From Streptomyces sp. LUP47B (GTDB lineage: Bacteria > Actinomycetota > Actinomycetes > Streptomycetales > Streptomycetaceae), in NCBI RefSeq assembly GCF_001746295.1, contig NZ_MJAH01000017.1, forward strand, positions 62,001 to 126,000: a DNA stretch of 64,000 bases. The letters are read 5' to 3'. The position numbers and the translations under genes were made by a program. The notes beneath the pieces are model-generated. The model did no database searches. It was not told where the DNA came from and was given only the letters and a program-made list of their open reading frames with translations. Below, one piece after another: positions 51,826 through 60,748 of the stretch (positions within the stretch are counted from its first letter, which is position 1; each line of letters starts with the position of its first letter).

Positions 51826-52668
51826 GTGACCAACCCCATCCAGGACTTCAACCAGCGGATCATCGACGAGTTCCGCGCCCACCACGGCCGGGTCGGCGGC
51901 CCCTTCGAGGGCGGCCGACTGATCCTCCTCACCACCACCGGCGCCCGCACCGGCACCCCGCACACCACCCCCGTCGGCTACCTGCCCGACGGCGGCGACC
52001 GCATCCTCGTGATCGCCTCGGCGGGCGGCTCGCCCCGCCACCCCGACTGGTACCGCAACCTCGTCGCGCACCCCCAAGTCACCGTTGAGAGCGGGGTGTT
52101 CACTTACGAGGCGAAAGCGGTCGTCCTGGCGGGCGAGGAGCGGGACCGGGCCTTCGCGCGGGCCGTGGAGTCGGACCGCGGCTGGGCCACGTACCAGGAG
52201 AAGACCGACCGTCTCCTTCCGGTGGTCGCCCTGCACGAGATCGCCCGCCCGGGCCCGCCGAACATCAACGCCTCCTCCCTGGGCGAGGCCATCAGGCTCG
52301 TCCACGACGCCTTCCGCCGCGAACTCACCTTGATCCGGAAGGAGTTGGCCTCCGGTGCCGGTACCCTCGGCGCCCAACTCCGCGTCAACTGCCTGACGTT
52401 CTGCCAGGGGCTGCACAACCACCACACCGGCGAGGACGTGGCGATGTTCCCGTTCCTGGCCGGCCGCCACCCGGAGGCGGCTCCGGCCATCGACCGCCTG
52501 CGCACCGAGCACGAGCACATCGCGGCCCTGGTCGAACAGTTGCGCGAGGCGCTCTCCGGCACCGACCTCGACACCGTCCGCACGGAGGTCGACCGCCTGA
52601 CGGCGGAGCTGGAGGCCCATCTGGCGTACGAGGAGGAGCAGTTGATCCCCCTCCTCGAACACGTCTGA
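51826..52668 (+). CDS. deazaflavin-dependent nitroreductase-like / hemerythrin fusion protein
   Basis: A 280-residue fusion. Residues 1-135 are an F420/FMN-binding split-barrel of the mycobacterial Ddn family (GRLILLTTTGARTGTPHTTP, HPDWYRNLVAHPQVTVE). Residues about 150-280 are a hemerythrin-like four-helix domain with the His/Glu ligand pattern LHNHHTGEDVAMFPFLAG, TEHEHIAALVEQL and HLAYEEEQLIPLLEHV. A di-iron or haem-free oxygen/nitric-oxide sensing part is thus joined to a deazaflavin reductase. GTG 51826 after AGAGAG is chosen. The fusion is uncommon in my experience, although known in actinobacteria. Confidence 0.87.
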   Translation: MTNPIQDFNQRIIDEFRAHHGRVGGPFEGGRLILLTTTGARTGTPHTTPVGYLPDGGDRILVIASAGGSPRHPDWYRNLVAHPQVTVESGVFTYEAKAVVLAGEERDRAFARAVESDRGWATYQEKTDRLLPVVALHEIARPGPPNINASSLGEAIRLVHDAFRRELTLIRKELASGAGTLGAQLRVNCLTFCQGLHNHHTGEDVAMFPFLAGRHPEAAPAIDRLRTEHEHIAALVEQLREALSGTDLDTVRTEVDRLTAELEAHLAYEEEQLIPLLEHV

Positions 52669-52713
52669 CCCCACCGCCACTGGACGGGCCACGCATGGGC
52701 TGCCGCCACCGAG

Positions 52714-54759
52714 CTAGAACGGCAGCGGCCGCCCGTGCACCACCACCAGCCGCGACACCGCCCGGGTCAGCACGACATACAGCCGGTGCAGCCCGCGCTC
52801 CTCCGCCTCCGCGATCGCGGCCGGCTCGACGGCCACGACATGGTCGTACTCAAGTCCCTTGACCACCCCGGCCGGTACGACGCTCACCCGCGCACCGAGC
52901 TCGTCCGGTCCGGCGGTGGCGATCCCGGCCGCGTCGAGGGCCTGCCGTACGCGTTCCACATCGGCGTCGGCGGTGACGACCCCCACGGACCCCTCGTGCG
53001 CGAGCGATTCCCGTACGGCGTCCACGACCGCGCCCGGCACGGCGTCCGGGGAGGCGGGACGCATCCTCAACTCCCCGTCCCCGCGCAGGGACCGCCCCTC
53101 CGGCACGGCCACATCCAGCTGGGCGAGGAGCCGGTTGGCGAGCTGGACGACGGCCTGCGGGACACGGAAGCCGATGGTCAGCGGTACGACGGCCGCGTCC
53201 GGTTTGCCGAGATGGCGCAGGACGGTGTGCCACGAGCGGGCCGCCCAGGGCGTGGTCCCCTGTGCCAGGTCACCGAGCACGGTGATCGACCCGAAACGGG
53301 CCCGGCGGGCGATCGCCCGGCACTCCATGGGAGACAGGTCCTGCGCCTCGTCCACGACGAGATGGCCGTAGCCCTCAGGATGCTCCACGAGCCCGGCGAC
53401 CTCGTCGAGCAGCACCAGATCGGCCGCCGACCAGCGCGCCGACTTCCACGACCGCGGCGGCTTGCTCCACAGCAGGTTCTTCTGCTCCTCGGAGTCGAGG
53501 ATCCCGTCGGCGGCGGCCGCCAACTCCTCTCGGTCTCCGAGCAGTTCGGCCAGGACCTCCTCGGGCCGCGCCTTGGGCCACACGGTGTCGAGGAACGCCC
53601 CGAGCACCCGGGACCGCGAGACCCGCTGCACCCAGGCACCGCTCTGCGGCCCGGCCCGCCGCTCGGCCTGCAACTGCACACTTCGTACCACCCGGCTGCG
53701 CACCCGCTCCCGCCCGGTCGAGTACGGCGGTTCCTCCTCCCGTACGTCCGCCACGATCCGCGCGAGTTCACCGGCCCCGACCCGCCACTGGTACGAACCG
53801 TCCTTGATCTCCAGGGAGTCGACCTGCGCGGTCGACACACGTGCGTACAGCGCCCGGCGCAGCACCTCCGCCATCCGGGGGTCGTGCTTGAGGACCGCGG
53901 TGGGGTGGGCGTCGGTGGCGGTGACCGGGTGGCGGGCGATCTCGTCCTGGAGCGTGGACTGCCGTACGCCGGTCTCGCCGAGCGCGGGCAGCACCTGCGC
54001 GATGTAGGAGAGGAAGGTCCGGTTGGGCCCGAGGACGAGGAGCCCGCCGCGCCGCATCCGCTGCGGGTGGGTGTAGAGGAGATAGGCGGCCCGGTGCAGC
54101 CCGACGGCGGTCTTGCCGGTTCCCGGGGCGCCCTGCACACACACGGAAACGGCGAGGTCCCCTCGTACGAGATCGTCCTGCTCGGGCTGGATGGTGGCCG
54201 CGATGTCCCGCATGGGCCCGACCCGGGGCCGTTCGATCTCGCGGGTGACGATGTCGCTGACCTGCGGCGGCCCGCCGTCCCGGAGGTGCTCGTCCTCCAG
54301 CCCGGTGAGATCGGCGGACTCCCCCTTGCTCCCCGGCGCCCACCCGAACCGCCGCCGCACGGCGACACCCTGCGGGTCGCGGGCGCTCGCCTGATAGAAG
54401 GCGCGGGAGACGGGCGCGCGCCAGTCGACGACGAGGGGCGGGGCGGCGGGATGCTCGGTGATCCGCAGCCGGCCCAGGTGATACGCCTGCCCGGCATGGT
54501 CGCCGTGATCGAAATCCAGCTGCCCGAAGAACAGAGGCCCTTCGGGCAGCTCCCGCATCTCCTTGGCCTGACTGCGCAACTGATACCCGAGGACTTCGGC
54601 GTCGGCCCCGGAGGCGGACACGTCCTCGCCGACGACGACCTGCTCCTGAGCGCCATCGATCATGGCGGCGAGGGCGGTGCGGCAACGGTCGTGGTGGATG
54701 CGCTCGCGGTGGAGGGCCTCTTTCAGGGCGGGATGCGGAGAGGGGCCGGCTGACGTCAT
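52714..54759 (-). CDS. HelD-like superfamily 1 helicase (UvrD-like)
   Basis: A 681-residue ATPase of the HelD/UvrD type. Residues 1-190 form the N-terminal HelD-specific region (ERIHHDRCRTALAAMIDGAQ, FFGQLDFDHGDHAGQAYHLG). Walker A is VCVQGAPGTGKTAVGLHRAA near residue 214. Walker B/motif II is GHLVVDEAQDLSPME, motif III is ITVLGDLAQGT, and motif VI is HRLYVVLTRAVSRLVVVHG. Such proteins free stalled RNA polymerase, and some actinobacterial members (HelR) confer rifamycin tolerance; which type this is cannot be told here. A TetR gene and operator lie directly upstream. Confidence 0.88.
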   Translation of the reverse strand: MTSAGPSPHPALKEALHRERIHHDRCRTALAAMIDGAQEQVVVGEDVSASGADAEVLGYQLRSQAKEMRELPEGPLFFGQLDFDHGDHAGQAYHLGRLRITEHPAAPPLVVDWRAPVSRAFYQASARDPQGVAVRRRFGWAPGSKGESADLTGLEDEHLRDGGPPQVSDIVTREIERPRVGPMRDIAATIQPEQDDLVRGDLAVSVCVQGAPGTGKTAVGLHRAAYLLYTHPQRMRRGGLLVLGPNRTFLSYIAQVLPALGETGVRQSTLQDEIARHPVTATDAHPTAVLKHDPRMAEVLRRALYARVSTAQVDSLEIKDGSYQWRVGAGELARIVADVREEEPPYSTGRERVRSRVVRSVQLQAERRAGPQSGAWVQRVSRSRVLGAFLDTVWPKARPEEVLAELLGDREELAAAADGILDSEEQKNLLWSKPPRSWKSARWSAADLVLLDEVAGLVEHPEGYGHLVVDEAQDLSPMECRAIARRARFGSITVLGDLAQGTTPWAARSWHTVLRHLGKPDAAVVPLTIGFRVPQAVVQLANRLLAQLDVAVPEGRSLRGDGELRMRPASPDAVPGAVVDAVRESLAHEGSVGVVTADADVERVRQALDAAGIATAGPDELGARVSVVPAGVVKGLEYDHVVAVEPAAIAEAEERGLHRLYVVLTRAVSRLVVVHGRPLPF

Positions 54760-54785
54760 GGGGACGAGCGTACGCGAGAAAATGA

Positions 54786-54811
54786 GACTCGGTTAATTTA
54801 TTTACCCGGTC
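54786..54811. promoter_or_regulatory. inverted-repeat operator between tetR and helD
   Basis: GACTCGGTTAAT (54786-54797) and ATTTACCCGGTC (54800-54811) form an imperfect palindrome, 9 of 12 positions paired, with a 2-nt centre. It is AT-rich in a GC-rich setting, in the 56-nt gap before the helD start. The form is typical of TetR-family sites. Confidence 0.6.
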
Positions 54812-54815
54812 TTAC

Positions 54816-55424
54816 TCAGCTGAGCCACGGCAGCCCGTCCGCCAGCACCCCGAAGGCCCGCTCGGCCGCGGCCACGGCGTCCCCGCGCACGTCCTCGACC
54901 GTCTCCCCCTTGGCGATCCGCCGCCAGTTCTCCAGGGCGAGAATCCGCCGCACGGCGATGATCTGCCCGGCGGCCAACCGCGCGTCGAGATCCCCTCCGA
55001 GCACCTCGGCGAGCGCGGCCTCCTGCCGCTCCAGGTGCCCGTGGGCTCGGGCGACGAGGGCGGGGGTGCCGTAGAGCAGCGAATGAAAGGCGAGAACAGC
55101 GGGGTGATCATTGAGCCCCGTGACGGGATCGTCCCGCTCCAGCCCTTCGAGGAAATGCCGCCGCAGGGCGGCAAGGGGCGGCTCGTCGGACTCGGCCACG
55201 ACCCGCGCCGCCTCGTCCTCGTGATCGGCGATCCGGTGAAGGACGAGGTCCTCCTTGGCCGGGAAGTACCGGAAGAGGGTGGGCTTGGAGACCTCGGCGG
55301 CGGCGGCGATCTCGGCCACGGAGACGGCGTCGAAGCCCTTCTCGAGAAACAGCCGGATGGCGATCTCCGACAGGGTCTCGTACATCCGCTGCTTCTTGCG
55401 CTGGCGCAGGCCGAGGTCATTCAT
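54816..55424 (-). CDS. TetR-family transcriptional regulator
   Basis: A 202-residue repressor. The N-terminal helix-turn-helix is ETLSEIAIRLFLEKGFDAVS followed by VAEIAAAAEVSKPTLFRYFP and AKEDLVLHRIADHEDEAARV. The ligand-binding half is all helical (AALAEVLGGDLDARLAAGQI). ATG 55424 (MNDLGLRQRKKQRMYE) is chosen over a GTG 6 codons upstream. It lies upstream of helD on the same strand with the operator between the two genes, so it probably represses helD directly. Confidence 0.9.
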   Translation of the reverse strand: MNDLGLRQRKKQRMYETLSEIAIRLFLEKGFDAVSVAEIAAAAEVSKPTLFRYFPAKEDLVLHRIADHEDEAARVVAESDEPPLAALRRHFLEGLERDDPVTGLNDHPAVLAFHSLLYGTPALVARAHGHLERQEAALAEVLGGDLDARLAAGQIIAVRRILALENWRRIAKGETVEDVRGDAVAAAERAFGVLADGLPWLS

Positions 55425-55514
55425 GGCCGTGAGCCTACGCACTGGGGCCAGGAGTCAGGACGCCCTGAGCGAGGCGGGCGCCTTCGGCACGACACGCCTG
55501 CGCAGCCCAGTCGA

Positions 55515-57749
55515 TCAGCGTGGAGTCGCCCCTGAACACACGCCTGCCGACGCCTTCTCGCTCCCCACATGCGGCAGAGCGAGCGCCAGGTAGGGATTGG
55601 TCGACAACTTCGCCCTGATGCCCAGCGTCGCGGTCGCCGCGGTCAGGGTCATGGCATAGGTGTCCACCGCCCGGCTGACATTGGGGGCTTCGAGGCTGTC
55701 CCGGGTCACCAGCCGGTCCAGGTCCACATAGGCGGAGCGAACGGTCTCGATCCAGCGGTACACGTGCCAGTCGAGACGCCAGCCCCTTGTGCAGTCCTCC
55801 GACAACAGCTGTGACCAGCGGTCGAACATCCGTGCTCGGATCTCGGGGAGGGTCGGCGTCAGGTGCATGTGGCGAACGAGGTCGTAGAGGGGGTCACCCA
55901 CCATCGCCATCTCCCAGTCGATCAGGGTCAGGCCCGTGCCGTCCTCGCGACGGATCATGTTCCACGGATTGAGGTCTCCGTGCAGAAGCACGTCACGTCG
56001 AGAAGTCACCTTGTGTCGGCGGAGGATCTGCTCAAGACGGAAACCAGTGGTGGGCAGCCCGAGTTGACCCGCCAGTTGAAGGGTCTCCTTCGGCAGGTCC
56101 GACACCATCCGGATCAGTTCCTTGCACAGTTGCTCGTGGAACACCGCGGCCGGCCTGTCGGAGTCCTTCGTCAGCTTCGCGCAGTCGACCTGTGTGAGGG
56201 CATGGAGCTGGTTCACCAGATCGTCCGCCTCATGCGGCAGGAGGCCACCTTCAGGGTGGTCGGGAGACCGGAGCTCCCCCTCCGGTCCTTCGAAGGAATG
56301 GATGGTGAACTGGTCACCCAGTTCGCTGGTCCCCAGGGCCAGCACGCGCGGCGCGCGCACGGCCACGCCCGAATCCTCGATCGCCCGTAGCACCGCGTGC
56401 TCATTCAGGAACCGGCGCTCCCGGGATTCTCCAGCTCCCACCTTGCGCCGCACCATCACGGGAAACGGCACCCCATCCACCCGCACAGCCGTACTGAGGT
56501 GGGCCGTCCCCTTGAAAACCCGGTCGGCCGAGGCCGCCCCCTCCTCGAAGAGAGCTTCCTGCACTGCCGCCTCAGGGAACCTCGGTCGTACCGGGACCCT
56601 CTCGTCACGCACCCAGGAGATCGACGACACTGCTCGGTCGCGGCTGTGCCGCTTGCCGTGGGACACGTTCCAGCGGAAGAGAATGCGCTCGATGGCCTTC
56701 TCGTCCGGGACGTTCTTCAGCCGGAGCGGCTCCTCGGCTGCTTGCAGCGCCCAGAACACCGCCTCGGTCGCTGCCTCCAAGTCCTTCTGGTCAAACGATT
56801 CCCCCAAGGACGTCGCCGCGCGCATCACGTCCGGATAGACCGACTGGGCGTGTTCGAAAGCGACGTAGTGCCGCAGGTCGCGCTCCAGGCCGTTGACGGC
56901 CTTGGGGCGCCGCACCGCCATCGCCGAGCGCCACGCGTCGACCGCCTCGTCCCACTGCTCCGTGGGGTAGCCCATGCGCACCAGATGGGTGGCCAGATCG
57001 TGCAGTGGGTCGCCGTAGCTCGACAGCTCCCAGTCCACGCAGATCAATGGGGGACCGGCCTCGTACGACACGATGACGTTGTCGCGGTGCAGGTCCGTGT
57101 GGAGAAGGCTGAAAGGACGACTGATCATCGCGGGCACGCGCTCAGCGAACCGCACCATGGCATCCTCGGGGATGCCGAGCATCGCGAACAGACCGCCGAA
57201 CCTGTCCCAGTTGCGCTGACGGACCTGCGTCTCCGTGGCCAGGGCCAGCGTGCGCAGAAAGGCCCGGCTGTCCCGGCTGGACCGGGGCCAGGACTGTGGC
57301 AGGGGGGGTAGCTCTTTCCTGCCGACCTGTGTCATGTCCGCCAGCAGTTCGGCGAGAGCCCGGACCAGATGCTGGTCCACCGGCTTGCCGTTGGGGCAGA
57401 CGCTCGACAGGGGGACGCCGTCCACGTAACTCATGACCGCGATGTCGCCGTACTTCAACAGGCACCGCGGCACATGGGGGAGAACGCCGCCGATCGCCTT
57501 GAGGATCTCCGCTTCGTCCTGCCAGGTCCGGATCACCACCGGCAACGCGGAGCGCTGGCGCTCACGCACCATGATGAACTTGTGATCCGTCAGCTGATCA
57601 AGCGAGGGCGGTGGCGGAACAATGTAGTTCAGGTTGTGGTGACCGCGGGTGAGTCTCCCCGCGGACCTGGCGTGGGAGACCAACTCACCGAGCGCCTCGC
57701 GGGCCGCCTGCCCCGCAAACGCGGTGGCAGGCCCGGATGGAACACCCAC
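55515..57749 (-). CDS. tandem double phosphotransferase (two APH-like kinase domains)
   Basis: A 744-residue protein with two aminoglycoside-phosphotransferase/choline-kinase-like domains in one chain. The first (residues about 30-330) has the catalytic loop LLHTDLHRDNVIVSYEAG and metal motif CVDWELSSYGDPLHDLATH. The second (about 385-735) has LLHGDLNPWNMIRREDG and LIDWEMAMVGDPLYDLVRHM. Both retain the Asp...Asn and DWE residues, so both may be active. GTG 57749 is chosen for AGGAG 5 nt before it. The substrate is unknown. A GntR gene lies 177 nt upstream on the same strand. Confidence 0.85.
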   Translation of the reverse strand: MGVPSGPATAFAGQAAREALGELVSHARSAGRLTRGHHNLNYIVPPPPSLDQLTDHKFIMVRERQRSALPVVIRTWQDEAEILKAIGGVLPHVPRCLLKYGDIAVMSYVDGVPLSSVCPNGKPVDQHLVRALAELLADMTQVGRKELPPLPQSWPRSSRDSRAFLRTLALATETQVRQRNWDRFGGLFAMLGIPEDAMVRFAERVPAMISRPFSLLHTDLHRDNVIVSYEAGPPLICVDWELSSYGDPLHDLATHLVRMGYPTEQWDEAVDAWRSAMAVRRPKAVNGLERDLRHYVAFEHAQSVYPDVMRAATSLGESFDQKDLEAATEAVFWALQAAEEPLRLKNVPDEKAIERILFRWNVSHGKRHSRDRAVSSISWVRDERVPVRPRFPEAAVQEALFEEGAASADRVFKGTAHLSTAVRVDGVPFPVMVRRKVGAGESRERRFLNEHAVLRAIEDSGVAVRAPRVLALGTSELGDQFTIHSFEGPEGELRSPDHPEGGLLPHEADDLVNQLHALTQVDCAKLTKDSDRPAAVFHEQLCKELIRMVSDLPKETLQLAGQLGLPTTGFRLEQILRRHKVTSRRDVLLHGDLNPWNMIRREDGTGLTLIDWEMAMVGDPLYDLVRHMHLTPTLPEIRARMFDRWSQLLSEDCTRGWRLDWHVYRWIETVRSAYVDLDRLVTRDSLEAPNVSRAVDTYAMTLTAATATLGIRAKLSTNPYLALALPHVGSEKASAGVCSGATPR

Positions 57750-57925
57750 GGGCACTCCTGAGCAACTATGCAGCGCCTCCGATTTTCATGCGCAGCACGA
57801 GAGGGACCACACTGTAGTGCCCAAGCGACCCCGACGGGGCTTATTCGGGACTTGCTACCCAGACGAAACAGGATTCACTCCTGGGCTTCATACCGTTCGA
57901 GAAATGTAACGAACAGCCACCTCGG

Positions 57926-58813
57926 TCAAGACGGTTCATAGCGGTGCCAGCACGAGTCGAACCAGTCCTGCCAGCTCTGCATGAACACCGATCCGGTCGC
58001 GTTGGGGTCACCGTCGTCCTTGACGTGCCGTATCAAGGTCGAGCCCAGCCCCAGGACATCCCAGGCATCGATCACGGAGTCGTCGTCCATCAGGATCCTG
58101 CGCTCCACGATCTTGTACGGACCGAGCAGTCCTTCGACACCGCGCCGCAGATACAGCTTGTGCGTGGGCACGAGCGGCACCTCACGGACTGTCACATCCA
58201 CGTCGGGTACCAGCTTGTCCGTCTTGAGGTTGCGCAGAGCATCACGCAACGAGGAGGTATGGCGCCGAATGAGCTCCCGCGTTCGGGCCTGCAGAATGCG
58301 GTCCAATTCCTCCACATCGTCGCCGGCCGCGCCCTTCACCCCTCTGGCCCGCGGATAGGGCAGCTCGATCGACTCGGAAGGGAGCAGTATCCGGAGCTCG
58401 ATGCGCTCGGGGGCGGCGATCTGGCCATTGCGGATGGCATCGGCCTGCACCCGCACCTGGGTGTCAAGGCTCTCCGACGTGAACGTGAAGACATCCAGCT
58501 CCACAACCGGCTGGGCGAACACACGGGCGACGAAGGGTCCGAGCGCTATACGACCGGGAGACGCCTTCGGCTGCGTCGTCACGTGGATGGGGAGCGTCAC
58601 CCGAACCTTCGAGCCACTGCCCCGACGGGACTCGATCCAGCCCTCGGTCTTCAGCTCCTCCAGGACGCGCTGGATCGTGTCGCGCGAGACCTCGAACTCT
58701 TCGGCGAGAGCGCGCTGCGCGGGCAGGTGGTAACCCGGCCGGTACTCGCCGCCGGAGATACGCGACCGCAGCGTCGCCAGGATGGTGGCCCCCTTGCCGC
58801 GTTCTTCGCTCAC
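57926..58813 (-). CDS. GntR-family regulator with uncommon effector domain (paralogue 3)
   Basis: A 295-residue regulator. The N-terminal GntR winged helix is ILATLRSRISGGEYRPGYHL and LAEEFEVSRDTIQRVLEELK. The C-terminal 200 residues are not UTRA, FCD or MocR. They share with the two paralogues nearby the patterns RIELRILLPSESIELPYP, a basic middle, DVDVTVREVPLVPTHKLYL and a closing F(M/V)QSWQDWFDSCWHRY. This resembles the DUF5919-type ending seen in some Streptomyces regulators. It is followed by the double-kinase gene. A CAATTGG/CCAATTG repeat lies 144 nt upstream. Confidence 0.82.
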   Translation of the reverse strand: MSEERGKGATILATLRSRISGGEYRPGYHLPAQRALAEEFEVSRDTIQRVLEELKTEGWIESRRGSGSKVRVTLPIHVTTQPKASPGRIALGPFVARVFAQPVVELDVFTFTSESLDTQVRVQADAIRNGQIAAPERIELRILLPSESIELPYPRARGVKGAAGDDVEELDRILQARTRELIRRHTSSLRDALRNLKTDKLVPDVDVTVREVPLVPTHKLYLRRGVEGLLGPYKIVERRILMDDDSVIDAWDVLGLGSTLIRHVKDDGDPNATGSVFMQSWQDWFDSCWHRYEPS

Positions 58814-58956
58814 ACCGCGACCGTACCTCCCTCACCGGCCACTCAAACCGCTTTCAGTCCACAGGCAGTCAACTTGGCCCAGTCAACAGCCCAATATTTA
58901 CAAGCGGGTTAGTCGATCAAGCGGTCAGGGCACAACCAAACCCAAGGCAACCAGTC

Positions 58957-58974
58957 CAATTGGACCGCCAATTG
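58957..58974. promoter_or_regulatory. inverted repeat upstream of GntR paralogue 3
   Basis: CAATTGG-ACCG-CCAATTG has perfect 7-bp arms, and overlaps a second palindrome GTCCAATTGGAC (58954-58965). It shares the TTGG...CCAA half-site with the control regions of the two paralogous GntR genes. Confidence 0.6.
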
Positions 58975-59051
58975 ATCAGTCTCATCAAAGTGGACGGGAG
59001 GTGGACGGCATGGCGGACCGGTTACGCGCGGATGAGGGTGCGCCCGACAGC

Positions 59052-59786
59052 TCAGGAAGGGCTGCGCAGGACGTCCAGCACCTGCTCCAACGAGCCCACC
59101 ACGACCTCGGCACCCGCATCCCTGAGGACTTGCTCCTTGCCCGCATTACGCGCGTAGCCAAGAAACGACACTCCGGCCCGTTGGGCGGCCTGGAGGTCCG
59201 TCGCCGTGTCGCCGATCATCAGCGTGGCGGACGGAACGGCGCCCATGGCCTTGATGGCCTCTTCCAGGCAATGCGGGTCCGGTTTCATCAGATCGAGGTT
59301 CGCCGTGCGGCCGTAGACGTGAGGGAAGCAGTCCGCCAGTCCGCGGCTCTCGACGTATGCCGCTGCCGCGAGGGCGGCGTTGTTCGTGGTGATCGCGAAC
59401 TTGACACCGAGCGACGACCACGTCCTGATCAGCGGGTCGGCATGCGGGGTGGGCATCGCCTTCGAGACGGCCTCCAGTTCGCGCCGGGTGAGCCACTCCT
59501 CCAGCGCGAGAACCAGATCGCTGCCGCGGTGCCGTTCATGGACGCCACGCAGCGCTACGTGGGGATCGTCGCCGGATCGTTCCTGCGCGGTCAGGAGGGC
59601 GCCCATGCCCAACCCGTCGATCATGGCGACCAGTTGCCCGGCTATCTCATGCGCCGGATACCCCGCGAACAACTGGCACATCGGCCCGTCCATGTCCCAG
59701 AGCACGTACCGAGCGGAGGCGACCAGTGATGCGAGTCGTGCTGTCTCTGCTGTCACCGGTTCAGTGTGCGTCGTCTCAGGAGTCAC
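59052..59786 (-). CDS. HAD-superfamily hydrolase (PGP/beta-phosphoglucomutase-like)
   Basis: A 244-residue HAD phosphatase with a helical cap. Motif I is YVLWDMDGPMCQLFAGYPAH (DMDG), motif II is KFAITTNNAALAAAAYVES, the motif III lysine is in NLDLMKPDPHCLEEAIKAMG, and motif IV is ATLMIGDTATDLQAAQRAGV. All catalytic residues are present. Its GTG start (59786) overlaps the TAG of the upstream GntR gene by one base (TAGTG), so the two are translationally coupled. The substrate is probably a small phosphorylated metabolite. Confidence 0.88.
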   Translation of the reverse strand: MTPETTHTEPVTAETARLASLVASARYVLWDMDGPMCQLFAGYPAHEIAGQLVAMIDGLGMGALLTAQERSGDDPHVALRGVHERHRGSDLVLALEEWLTRRELEAVSKAMPTPHADPLIRTWSSLGVKFAITTNNAALAAAAYVESRGLADCFPHVYGRTANLDLMKPDPHCLEEAIKAMGAVPSATLMIGDTATDLQAAQRAGVSFLGYARNAGKEQVLRDAGAEVVVGSLEQVLDVLRSPS

Positions 59787-60667
59787 TAGGAGAGTGTCAG
59801 GTCCGTCGTGATGGTTTCCCAGAGGGCGTCGAACCACTTCTGCGATTGGACGACGAACGCCGCGTCCCGCTCGCCGGTGTTCTTCGCGAAGGAGAAGAGC
59901 AGCGACTCCGTGCCGAGGACGTCGTACATGTCGAGAATCCCGGCATCCGTGGCCTCCTCCCGGCGCGCGACCATGTAGTAGGCGATCAACGCCTCCGACT
60001 CGTTGAGCAGGTACAGCTTCACCGGTGGGGTGAACGGCAGCGCGCGGAATCTGACCTTGACGTCGATCCCGTGGGAGGAGCGCAGGGAACGGAGGTTGTG
60101 GCGCAGGACGTGACCCTGGGCGTTGCGCATCTCCAGCCAGCGCTGGTGGACCGGGTTGTCGTCTTCAGGGGCCTCGACCGGCACCGGGAAGGCCAGGTTG
60201 ATGTCCCGGGACGGCAGCAGGATGCGGACGTCGATGGACTCGGGGCGTATCCGGCCCTCATGGATGAGGCGGACCGGCTCGCTCAGGGCCACCATCAGGG
60301 TCTCCGAGGTCAGGCACGCCGCGTCGATGCGGACGTGCGGACCGGAGAAGGCCTCCGTGAGGCGGGGGGCGAGGCCGACCATGGTCGGCTGCGGCTCCCC
60401 CGACAGCCCGGGCACCCGCTCCGCGATCCGCGGCGGACTCCCCTTGCTCACATTGCTGAGCAACCCGTCCTGTTGCAGTGCGCGCAGCGCCTGGCGGACC
60501 GCGCCCCGTTCCACGCCGAACTCCTCCGCGAGTTCGGCCTGCGTGGGGAGGCGGTCGCCGGCCCTGAGGTCGCCCCCGCGGATGCGTTCCCGCAGGGTGT
60601 CGGCGATTTCCTGGGGCGAGAGCCTTCTGCTGCCGTTCACTGCCACGTTCTCCTGAGTCACGACCAA
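59786..60667 (-). CDS. GntR-family regulator (paralogue 1)
   Basis: A 293-residue regulator: GntR helix-turn-helix ADTLRERIRGGDLRAGDRLP and LAEEFGVERGAVRQALRALQ, then the same uncommon C-terminal domain as its neighbours: VDVRILLPSRDINLAFPVPV, HVLRHNLRSLRSSHGIDVKV, FRALPFTPPVKLYLLNESEA and FVVQSQKWFDALWETITTDL. The TTG start has GGAG 9 nt upstream; GTG 60661 is an alternative. It is coupled to the HAD gene downstream and divergent from a 62-residue membrane protein gene, with an inverted repeat in the gap. Confidence 0.87.
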   Translation of the reverse strand: MVVTQENVAVNGSRRLSPQEIADTLRERIRGGDLRAGDRLPTQAELAEEFGVERGAVRQALRALQQDGLLSNVSKGSPPRIAERVPGLSGEPQPTMVGLAPRLTEAFSGPHVRIDAACLTSETLMVALSEPVRLIHEGRIRPESIDVRILLPSRDINLAFPVPVEAPEDDNPVHQRWLEMRNAQGHVLRHNLRSLRSSHGIDVKVRFRALPFTPPVKLYLLNESEALIAYYMVARREEATDAGILDMYDVLGTESLLFSFAKNTGERDAAFVVQSQKWFDALWETITTDLTLS

Positions 60668-60748
60668 ACGTTACAACTCCGATCCATCTAAGGGGAGTTG
60701 TCTGAAAGTTGTTTATCAACCCCAACCAAGTGGGGACAACATAGTCAG

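Noticed and set aside
54760..54815. A rifamycin-associated element controlling helD
   Set aside because: The gap holds an AT-rich TetR-type palindrome, not the GC-rich symmetric sequence I would expect for that element.
59009..59200. A third small gene divergent from GntR paralogue 3 (ATG near 59009 with GGGAGG upstream)
   Set aside because: The frame is polar, not membrane-like, and runs antisense into the HAD gene, so the small-membrane partner seems to be missing from this copy.
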